Part shown: positions 20,397 through 29,738 of the stretch, piece after piece
How positions within the stretch are numbered: the stretch's first letter is position 1
How the letters are laid out: every line of letters begins with the position of its first letter
DNA from: CAZACQ01 sp964483725
Lineage (GTDB): Bacteria > Patescibacteriota > Gracilibacteria > Absconditabacterales > Absconditicoccaceae
Direction: 5' to 3'
NCBI GenBank assembly: GCA_964483725.1
Contig: CAZACQ010000012.1
Coordinates: forward strand, 1-32,812
DNA: 32,812 nucleotides
Program-made: the position numbers and the translations under genes
Notes under the pieces: model-generated
What the model saw: only the letters and a program-made list of their open reading frames with translations
The model's database searches: none
Told to the model about the DNA's origin: nothing

Positions 20397-21107
20397 ATGT
20401 TGTTTGAAAAAATATATTCTTGAACTAAAGATGATGCCTGTAAATATATAATTGATTTCTATGGAAATAATTGATATTGTATTATTAATTTTTTATATTT
20501 TGCAAATATAATTTCTCAGGACTTAATTTATGATGAAGATACTAACTATTATCTTTCATTGCTAAACTCAAATTTTCTTTTGCCTGATTGAATAGCTTTG
20601 AGACTTTTTATGAAAAGACAATTTTGAAAAGAACTTAATAATCTTAATTGAACAGATTTTTTACCATTTTTTTTAGATAAAATAAGCTATTATAATCATA
20701 AAGTATTTTTATACTGAGCTGATGATGATACTTTGATTAATGCTTTTGATTATTTAATTTCTAAGTGAATAAATGTAGTTTATAAGCATAATTGATATGG
20801 AGAATTAAATCTTGATGATATTTCTGGATATGAATCAGATTACAAAATATTGTTAATAGCTAGATGAACTCCTTTGCAAGAAGAACGAATTCTTAAAAAT
20901 AAGGACTTTTTGATTAAAAATTGATTTATAGTTTTTTGAGTATGATGACTTTTTGACTTTTGGTGATGAAAAGAAAAAAGAGCACCTTATTTTTTTAGGA
21001 AAATGAAACTTGAATGGTTATATAGACTAATAACTAATCCTAAAAAAAATTGGAGAAAAGTTTATAACTCTTTTTATTTGATAAAATTTTTATTGTTTAA
21101 AATTTAA
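20397..21107 (+). CDS. WecG/TagA/CpsF family glycosyltransferase
   Basis: 236 residues. Conserved order of the family: NSNFLLPDGIALRL (Asp64 matches the catalytic aspartate), LNGTDFLPFFL, KVFLYGADDDTL, DYKILLIARGTPLQEERI, FGVGGLFDFWGGKEKRAP, and the C-terminal KLEWLYRLITNPKKNWRK membrane-binding tail. TagA adds ManNAc to the lipid-linked GlcNAc in teichoic-acid linkage units; WecG makes an enterobacterial antigen intermediate. The exact sugar cannot be told here. It implies a lipid-carrier-linked surface polymer, matching the BcrC-like phosphatase at 2347-2994. Its stop codon overlaps the stop of the minus-strand gene by 4 bases. Confidence 0.9.
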
Positions 21108-21802
21108 TTTTTACTTTCTAATTTTTTAAGGTTTTTTTCTAAATAACTAGTATCGAATCAAGCTTCTTTTGCTCTTTTTATATGAAATAAAAAATTTTCA
21201 TATGTATAAGGTCATAATTTTTTCCTATTGTTAATTGCTTCCCATAAATCATTTGCAAGACAAATCATAAATAGTTGATCCATATAATTTCTGATATCAT
21301 ATTTTTCAAATCAATTATCTTTTTTTGTTTCTTCTAATCACATCTGTTCCAAAGTTAATCATATATTTCTTATATCAAAAACTTCAACTCCAGCTTCTTC
21401 AGCCTTTTGAATTGCACCTTCAAGACAAGAGTGGTCTACCAATGTTTTGTATTGTAGTAATAAGTTTAGGAGGAATCTTTCAACTAATTGTTTCAGTTTC
21501 CATCTCTCAATCATATCAAGCTCTTCTAATATGTTATCAAATATTTCATTGTTTCTTTTTGATATTAATAAGTTTTTAAGTTCTTTGTACCTTAATAAAA
21601 ATGAACCACTCAAGTGTAAATTACTTCAGTTTCATATATTTTCTGCTATTTCTTCAATTAATAATAATATTTTGTTACTAAGATCTTCTTCACTATGATC
21701 TAGTGTTTCAATAAGTTGTTGTTTTATATATTCAAGTTCTTTTTTAGCTTTCTGTTCAAGCTCTTCTATACTTATTCCTTCTAGTTCTTTTAATTTTATC
21801 AT
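21104..21802 (-). CDS. Hypothetical helix-rich protein
   Basis: 232 residues, almost all predicted helix, with charged heptad-like stretches (ELEQKAKKELEYIKQQL near residue 14) and no membrane segment or signal peptide. Six TGA glycine codons, the last in KEAGFDTSYLE near the end. I recognise no family. It is convergent with the tagA-like gene (4-base stop overlap) and divergent from the PP2C-like membrane protein. Its promoter is probably the TTGACA box at 21859-21854. Confidence 0.7.
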
Positions 21803-21831
21803 ATTTTAAGTTTATATATAAATTTAATTTT

Positions 21832-21859
21832 TTAATATTTAAAATTTCTGTTTTGTCAA
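21832..21859 (-). promoter_or_regulatory. Putative promoter of the helix-rich protein gene
   Basis: On the minus strand a perfect TTGACA (21859-21854) is followed after 16 bases by TATTAA (21837-21832), 30 bases before the ATG. The -35 is consensus; the -10 is a weaker match. Confidence 0.45.
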
Positions 21860-21876
21860 CACTAATTTATTATTTA

Positions 21877-21923
21877 ATTATTATCTATTTTTGCTTGAAA
21901 AAAAAGAAAAAATAGATAATAAT
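21877..21923. repeat. 16-bp perfect inverted repeat between divergent genes
   Basis: Arms at 21877-21892 (ATTATTATCTATTTTT) and 21908-21923 are exact reverse complements around a 15-base A-rich loop. It lies upstream of both flanking genes, so it cannot be their terminator. It could be a shared operator or a leader stem-loop for the plus-strand gene, whose ATG is 38 bases further on. Confidence 0.55.
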
Positions 21924-21961
21924 GAAGTTATAAAATATTTATTTGTATTTAATAAAAATTA

Positions 21962-23965
21962 ATGAAACTTTTCAAAGAAAAACTGTTTTGAATTCAAAGT
22001 GATAAAAAAATATCTCATTATAAAGATTTTGGTGACTGAGTTTTTTTAAATGTAGATTTGGTTTTTTTGACAGATAAATTTATAGAATTTCAAAAAGATA
22101 TATTTAATGAGTTTATATCTGATTTAGATGAAGAACTTTCATATAATTCTGATTATACTTTGAAACAATTTCAAACAAAATTTGAGGAAATGCTTCAAGA
22201 TATGAATACAAAATTAATAACTTTTGCAGATAAAATAAATGATGTTGAAAAATTTGATATAAAATGAACTATTCAAATATTTTTTCATGAAACATATATG
22301 TCAAGCATGATATGAGATGTGAGTACTATTATATATAGAGATAATAAGCTAAATTATCTTGTAGATAATGATATGGAGTGAGTTGAAAATATAGATGTCT
22401 TTTCTGAATTTATTGAATGAGAGTTAGAGAATTGAGATAAAGTTTTATCTGTTTCTTATAAATTATCAGATATAATAGATAAAAATGAACTAAACTCTTT
22501 TGCTGAATGAGAAGATAATTTTAATGAAATATTAACTTCTATAAATGAAATAGTATGATCTAGAACTTGAAATGAGTATGTTTGATTTTCATCATTGTTT
22601 AAAATTGAATTTGATGTTGTTATTAATCAAGATAAATTAAAATCATCTATATCAGATAATGTAAAATACTTAATTGATCTGAAAGATATTGTTATAACTT
22701 ATAAATATCCAATTTCTATTGTTATATGATTTTTGGTAGTGCTTTATTTATTAATATCATTAGTTTCTTCATTTATATCATCAGATGGATGACATGATGT
22801 GGTAGATACACCTGAGTGACAAGTAGTTATAGATTTTAATATAGAAGATCTTAGGAGAGATATAGATCAATTTAGAAGGATTCCTTCTTCTTCTGATCAA
22901 AAATTAGAAAAGTATAATGAAATTAAATCCAAGTTGTCATTACTTGAACAAACTTGAAGGTGGGCTAGTAATGTTGAAGAACTAAAGTCTATACTTGATG
23001 AAGAATATTTGAGATGATTCAATATAGTTCCTGTTAATAATATATCTTGAGATTATGTTTATACATTTAATGATGATGAGCTAGATTCAATAGGTCTTGC
23101 TAATTGAATTTATTATTCAGATTGAATTAATATTTCTTGAACTCAGTGAGCAATTTTGAGGGCTATAGACGATGAAAATAGATGATCTGTATTAAATTTT
23201 GATTTGCCAATTGAAATGTCTTGATGTAATTGAAATTTAGTTACAAACTGACTTTATTGTTTTTCAGAAGAATGAGATGTTATAAATATAACTAGTTCTT
23301 GAATAGAAACTGTATCTACTGCAGCTTGAGATTTTGATGATAATATTACTTGAGTAGGTACATATTGAAGTTCAAATTTTTATACTATATTTAATGATGA
23401 AGAAAGGTTTTCAGATTGAGTATTTATTGCAAGATATATAAATTCTCAATGACAAACTCAATTTTGAAATCCTCAATATTATAATGTAAACCAAGAGTTT
23501 TTTAATCAAAATGAAAGTTTATTTGCATCAGGTTTTACTAATATTTCAATTGATTGAAGTTTTGTGACTTGGTCTCCAAGTGATAGAGAAATACTTCAAT
23601 TTCATAGATCATGACAAGGTTTAGAGTTAGATGCTCGTACAATTCCAACTAGATGAGGTCCAGATATTATAACTAATAAATGAGCAGATGTGGATGTTAT
23701 TTCTAATGAATGATCTAGGTATTTATATACTTTAGATAAAGATAATAATATATTTACTTATTATCGTTCAACTCCTTATAAGACTAATTCATCTTATATT
23801 ATGGACTATAGTCTAGAATATCACTTTTCTATAAAGTTTCCTGAAAATATAGAAATTGTTTCCTCTTATATTGAGGACTGAGATACTCCTATACTTTATC
23901 TGCTTACAAAAGATTGAGTTGCAAGATATAATTTAGCAAATATATCAAGTTGATTTGATTCATAG
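21962..23965 (+). CDS. Membrane protein with PP2C-like (degenerate) cytoplasmic domain and extracellular beta-rich domain
   Basis: 667 residues. Residues 1-240 follow the order of a PPM/PP2C phosphatase: GTIQIFF, MIGDVSTIIYRDNKLNYLVDND near 118 (GDS-x-Y-x-R-x-G-x-L-x-x-LT-x-D in the family), then LENGDKVLSVSYKLSDIIDKNEL (GD-x-LLL-SDGLTD in the family). The metal-binding DG is not clear and SDG is replaced, so it may be a pseudophosphatase. One membrane helix (about 247-270) follows. The outer 390 residues are beta-rich with repeated blades such as DGVFIARYIN and SRYLYTLDKDNNIFTYY, suggesting a beta-propeller. Two-sided design suggests signalling across the membrane. Closed by a strong terminator; ends in TAG. 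Domain calls are by pattern and remote. Confidence 0.5.
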
Positions 23966-23970
23966 TAATA

Positions 23971-24002
23971 AAAAAATAGCAAATTTAATTTGCTATTTTT
24001 TT
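23971..24002. terminator. Intrinsic terminator after the PP2C-like gene
   Basis: AAAAAATAGCAAAT, loop TTA, ATTTGCTATTTTTT: a long stem with A-run and T-run flanks. Confidence 0.85.
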
Positions 24003-24062
24003 ATTGAATATTATATAAATACTAATATACTTTAAGCATATTTAAATTTTAAATTTTCATTT

Positions 24063-25907
24063 ATGTATCTTAATGTTGATGATAAAAATGTTTTAAACCA
24101 ACACTTTGCTGCAATGGAGGAGTTTTCTATTGTATCAAAAGCTGATGTTGATTGAGTAATAACATATGTAAATGATAATTTCTGTAAAATTTCATGATAC
24201 TCAAGAGAAGAATTGATTTGATCTAATCATAGTATTGTAAGACATCCTGATATGAGCTCTAGCTTTTTTAAAAAACTTTGGCATACTATAAAATTTAAAA
24301 AAGAATCTTTTGTATGAATAATTAAAAACAAAAAAAAAGATTGAAGTCATTATTGGGTAAAAGCTTTGATAAAACCTGTATTAGATGATGACTCTAATCT
24401 CATTGAATTTATATCAATTAGACAGGATATTACAAAAGAAGTTGATCATAGCGAACATATGTTTAAAACTATTGTAGAAAACATGTCTGAATCTGTATGG
24501 ATTTGAGATAATGATGAAAGAACAATATATGCCAATCCAAATTTTTGTAATTTATTATGATATAAGCTAGAAGAAATAGTATGAGAAAAATCTTATAAAT
24601 TTTGGGATGAAGAAAGTGCTAGAATAGTTAAACTTAATAATAAATTAAGAAAATGAGGTGAGAAGTCAAAGTATCAGTGAAATTTACTTACAAAAAAATG
24701 AGAAAAAATACCAGTTTTTTTAAGTTGAGCTCCTGTTAAGTGATGATGAACTGTTTGAATAATGACAGATCTAAGAGAGTTAAATTCAGCAAAAAAACTT
24801 GCAGAATACCAACAAGCTATTGAATCTTCAAGTATGTTACTCAAATTAAATCCTAAATTTGAAATAAATTATGCTAATAAGATATTCTTAAAGGCTGCTA
24901 ATGTTGATATGGATAGTATAATGTGAAATTCATATTTTGATTATATGGTTTTGGATGATAGTGATAAGAATGAAATAATAAATAAAACACAAAATAATGA
25001 TGTTCGAAGATGAGAGATAAAATTAGATGTTCCCGATTCAGATTATTTATCTTGGGTATTTGCCAATATTATACCAATGTTTAATAAATCATGAAATCTT
25101 GAAGAGTTCTTAGTTCTTCAAAATAATATAACAAAAGAAAAAAATTATGAAAAGAAAATTCAAGAAGATAAGAACAAACTAATACATAAGCTTGAAGATA
25201 TAAATAAAACAAAAGATGAATTTTTAAATATAGCAAGTCATGAGTTAAGGACACCTATGACAACTATAAAGTGATATATCTCAATGATTTTAGATTGAGA
25301 CCTTTGACCTATAAATGATGATGTGAAGTTATATTTAGAAAAAATATTTTCAAGCTCAAATAGATTGATTCATTTAATAAATGATATGCTTGATGTTCAA
25401 AAACTTGAATCTTGAAGGATAGATTTTTATTATGAAGAGTTTGATTTTAATAATCTTTTATCTGACTTGTGTGCAGATATGTCAAACTTAGCAAATGAAA
25501 AAAATCAAAATATTGTATTGAATAATCCTTATAAATCACTATATATTAATAGTGATTATAATAAGTTGCTTCAAGTTATGATTAATTTAGTTTGAAATGC
25601 AATTAAATTTACTCCAGAGTGAGGTGAAGTTAGATTAGATGTTAATTGTGATGATGAGTTTTTGTATATAAATATTAACGATAATTGAGTCTGAATAGCT
25701 AAAGAAGATTTGTCAAAAATATTTGAAAAATTTTGACAAGTTAAAAACTCTCTAACTCGTGATATAAGTTGAACTTGACTTTGATTGCCTATTGTTAAGT
25801 CTATAGTTGAAAGTTTATGATGAAAAGTAAGTATAGAAAGTGAATATTTGAAATGAACAACCGTTAATTTGTCTATACCTACTTGAAATTGAGTTTGTAA
25901 GATATAA
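24063..25907 (+). CDS. Soluble triple-PAS sensor histidine kinase
   Basis: 614 residues, no membrane segment. PAS-like domains at about 10-130, 132-245 (SVWIGDNDERTIYANPNF) and 247-370. HisKA with H-box ASHELRTPMTTIKG (phospho-accepting His393). The ATPase domain has N box NLVGNAIKFTP (about 507), G1 DNGVGIAKED, F box FEKFGQ and G2 GTGLGLPIVK, where glycines are largely TGA. It is catalytically complete, so it should autophosphorylate on signals sensed inside the cell (redox, ligand or light through PAS; cofactor unknown). It precedes the response regulator by 23 bases. The start has no Shine-Dalgarno sequence; it is the first ATG after the terminator. Confidence 0.93.
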
Positions 25908-25930
25908 TTTAAATTATAAATAAAGTTGAC

Positions 25931-26413
25931 ATGTCAAAAAAAATATTAATAGTTGAAGATAATAAAGATTTACATGAAATGTTTAAATTGAAATTTGAAA
26001 AATGATGATTTGAAGTTTTTATTGCTGAAGATTGATTTAATGCATTATGAATTGCAGTAGATAATTCTCCTGATCTTATACTATTAGATATTATGATGCC
26101 AAATATGGATTGATTTGAAACTTTAAAAACATTGAGGGAAGAAGCTAAAGTTCAATCAAAAATAATAATATTTTCTAATATAAAGAATAATGCTCATATT
26201 GAAAAAGCTAAAAAATTATGAGCTGACGATTATTTTGTGAAATCAGATTACACACCTTCTCAAGTATATGATAAGGTTGTATCTATTCTAAGTAATAAAA
26301 CAACAAGTTCATGATCTAATTCTTGAGAATCTTCATCTTCTAAAGTAAAGTTGTGTTGTCCTAATTGTGAAGCTAATTTAGAAGTATCTATAAAATTATT
26401 AGACAATGACTAA
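25931..26413 (+). CDS. Response regulator receiver protein with C-terminal cysteine motif
   Basis: 160 residues. A complete receiver domain (1-about 120): acidic pair EDN, LILLDIMMPNMDG with phospho-acceptor Asp53, conserved Ser in IIIFSN, and the switch lysine in FVKSD. No DNA-binding domain. Instead there is a Ser/Gly linker and a short tail with KLCCPNCEANLEV, which looks like half of a zinc ribbon (CxxC); a second half would have to come from a partner or a dimer. It probably takes phosphate from the kinase just upstream. Its last 8 bases overlap the start of the amidotransferase fusion, so translation is probably coupled. Confidence 0.92.
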
Positions 26414-29400
26414 TAAGTTTGAATTTATTGATTGGAGTTCTAGCTGAATAAGTAATTTTTCAAGGCCAAACTCTTCTGATGATTTGTTAGAAGTTTTTTC
26501 TGATAATATTAGAAATTTAAATTTAATGCCTTTAGATAAGTTGGAAGAGCTTAGAAGAGATCTATTAAATTTAACAGAAAAATTATACAAAAGAAATAAT
26601 TCTAATAAGCCTATTGTAATAGTTAGTGATTGAACATATTTGGACTTAAAAGAATCTTTATTGAGAGATATTTATGGAGAAAATAATTTTCAAAAATATG
26701 TTAAAATAGTAAAAATAAAATATAATGATTCTTGAGTAGATTTAGAAGAGTTAGATTCTTATTTTAAAAATAATATTCATGCAAATAGTCTTATAATATT
26801 ATGATGAAGTGTTAGTGATATTGTAGAGATTAATCCTGATATCGAATCATCGTATTTTTTTTGATTTCTAAAAGATTTAATAAATTGAACTTGAAACATT
26901 AGTAATAATAATTTTTTATTATGAATTTGTTATGGTCATCAACTTATATCACATATAGCTTGAAATGAAGTTGTTAATTGTGGTGCAGAGTTTAAAATAT
27001 CAACTACTAGTATAAGAGAAAGTCTTCCCGAGTTTTATGAAAAAGCACTTTCTTGAATAACTAATAATTGAAATAACTCCACATTTGATACAGTTTTTAC
27101 TAGGTCTTGGAAAGTTAGCTCAAATAAGGCAGATAATTTTGTAGATTTAATGTCAGATCAAAATGCATTTTGAAATATTCAAGAAACTTTTTTGAGTATT
27201 CAATTTCATCCTGAGGTGCCAATGTGAAATATTGATAATGTAGATAGACTTAAGAAAGAACTTAATCAACTATGAGTTGATGATTCTGTTTTTGATTTTA
27301 AAACAGAATCATTTGAATATCCTAAAAGTGTTGACCTACATTTTTTTATTCCGTTTTTAAATACCAGTTTGGGTAAAATACTTGATAATTTTGATGATGA
27401 AGACTCTGAATACAAACAATATAATACCAGTCTTATTAATACTAATAAAATGAGATCTTTGAGACTATCTAATTCATTTATGGAAGAAGAATCTTTAGAT
27501 GATTATAAGTTTCCACAAAGAGAGGAGTATTTTAATTTTTTGTATGAAAATGGTTTATTATCATTAAATAGTTTTTTTGACCGAAAAGTTGATAGAGGTA
27601 CAAGTGAGGTTTCAAGTCATTTGTGAGTTGATTCTATAACTGATTTAATAAAAGATTGTCAAGATTCTAATGTTTTAAATGATTGAGATCCAGTATTTAT
27701 GGTTAGAGATATATGAGCTTGAGATTGAAGTTTTTTAGAAGAAGCATATAAAGAGCTTTGATGAAGAGATATATTACTTTCTTGAGTATGAGATAAAATT
27801 TATATTGATTTATATAAATGAATAAAAAATTCTAGATTTGCTTGGGAAATACCAGATGAAGTTATAAAAATATTTGTAAAAAAGTTTATACAAACTAAGG
27901 AAGAAATGGAAGTAAATCATTGAGAGAAGAATATTAAAAACATTTTAAGTGATATACTAGAAAATATTCATATCAGCTCATCTGATGTTTATTTTCAGGA
28001 TACAATGTTTAGTGATTCTACTAAGATGTATTCATATGATTGATGAGTTTCTATGAGTAATGAATCAGCAGAGTTTGTAAAATCTAAAGAATGAATAAAA
28101 AAAATAAGTGAATTGAAAACTTCTTTATTAAATGATTTTTTGTGATTTATAAGATGATATTTTGAAAGAATATTTATTTCTGACTTTAATTCATATTTTG
28201 ATACTTTTAGTGAAGTTAAATTTAAATTTTCACCTGACTTAGAAAAGACTCATTTTAATGTTTCAGTTAGATGAACTTCACATTTGGATAACGAAAATTA
28301 TTTTGATTTTGTCTCTAAATTAATAAGGTTTTGATTGAAGGAGTGAGCAATTTTTATAGATGACTGAATTCTTAGATCGTATAGTTTTGAGAATAGGTTG
28401 ATGGAGTTGTATAATTTAAAGGAATTATTTTCTGATTCTGTTGATATAAAAATAGTTTTGTCTGATGCTTGAGAACTTATATCTACAATTATTCAAAAAA
28501 AACCTCTACTGCCTGATATTGATATTTCTAATTATCTTTCTGAATGAAATAAATTAGTTGATATAAAAGAGATATATAACTATCCAAATTTGATAGTGGA
28601 TTATTATGTTAGAAATCTTACTTCAAGTTTTATATTTTCTGTTTTTTGAAACTATAGTATAGATTCTTTTACTGAATTTAATCAGTTAATTGACTATATA
28701 ATTCATATAATAATATTAGATATAAAGAATTGAAATTCATCAAATATTGACTCTTATATGGAATATCTTTTATGATATATTTGAAACAAATATTTATCTG
28801 ACATAAAGAGAAATAGGTCATTACAACAGTTTGAAAATTTAAAAAATTGGTTGAGTGAAAATAAAAAATATCATAAATCTATTAGTAAACTTATAAATAA
28901 TATATCCAATTTAAATTTTGAAAACTATGATAAAGAAAGACAATTGGTTGATCTTGATTTTGATATAGATTTTTATGATATGAATATGGACTTATATATA
29001 GAGATATTTGATATGATATTGAATAGACAAAGGTCTGTTAGGAGTTTATCAGAAAATGATATGAATGCTTTTATTCCTATGGTTAATTTCCTATCAAATA
29101 TAGATAATATATATGAATCTTGAGTTTTGGAAGAATTGAGTCACCTTTTTCCATATATTTGACCAATGTTGGATAATAAAGAGTCTATTTTGCAAATTTT
29201 ATGAGCAGATAAAAATAATGCATTAAATGATTCAAATACAAATGATTCTTCAAATGAATTATTATTTTGGTCAAATATTAAAATATTGATAGTTGATAAT
29301 ATTAGTTCGGTTAAAAAAGTATTAGATATAATGTTAACAAATGATTATAGCTGTAAAAAAGATAATGTTACTATGCTTTCAAATGTAAAAGAATGAATAG

Positions 29401-29660
29401 TTGCTCTAGAAAATAATGATTTTGATATTATTTTGGTTCAAGAAGATCTTGATATTTATGATAATTATGCATTATCAGAATTAGCTCTGAGTAAGTCTAT
29501 TCCTATTATTTATTTATGAAGTAATGAATCTGATATACAATATCATTCAAAATTACAAAAAAGAGTTCAGAAACCTTTTAATAAAGATACAATTATTTCT
29601 TCTATTAGGTCTTTTGAAACTATAAATGATAGTATCCTTACTAGGATAGAAAGTAAATAA
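26406..29660 (+). CDS. Class I glutamine amidotransferase - methyltransferase-like - degenerate receiver fusion
   Basis: 1084 residues. Residues 60-290 look like a class I glutamine amidotransferase: LLGICYGHQLISHIAG with nucleophile Cys175, and SIQFHPEVP with His268 and Glu270, a complete triad for taking ammonia from glutamine. Residues about 430-680 resemble a SAM-dependent methyltransferase: motif I RDIGAGDGSFLEEA (435-446) and, later, FNVSVRGTSHLDNENYFDF and GAIFIDDG. A long helical region follows. Residues 957-1080 are receiver-like (NIKILIVDN, a switch-like KPF), but the acceptor aspartate position reads LVQED. It starts inside the regulator gene (8-base overlap). I know no named protein with this order. 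The amidotransferase acceptor and the methyl acceptor are unknown; the methyltransferase call is less sure than the other two. Confidence 0.7.
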
Positions 29661-29738
29661 TCTATTTTAAATTGATTTTAAGCTAAAAAACAATATAAAC
29701 ATGATTTGTAAGTTTTATTTTTTATCTGTATTAGGTAT

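Noticed and set aside
21325..21698. Plus-strand open frames over the minus-strand helix-rich gene
   Set aside because: The minus-strand frame is longer (232 residues with TGA as Gly), has coherent helical composition and exact end-to-end packing with its neighbours.
25926..25931. TTGACA just before the response regulator start
   Set aside because: It overlaps the ATG, so a promoter using it would start inside the gene; more likely chance within an operon.
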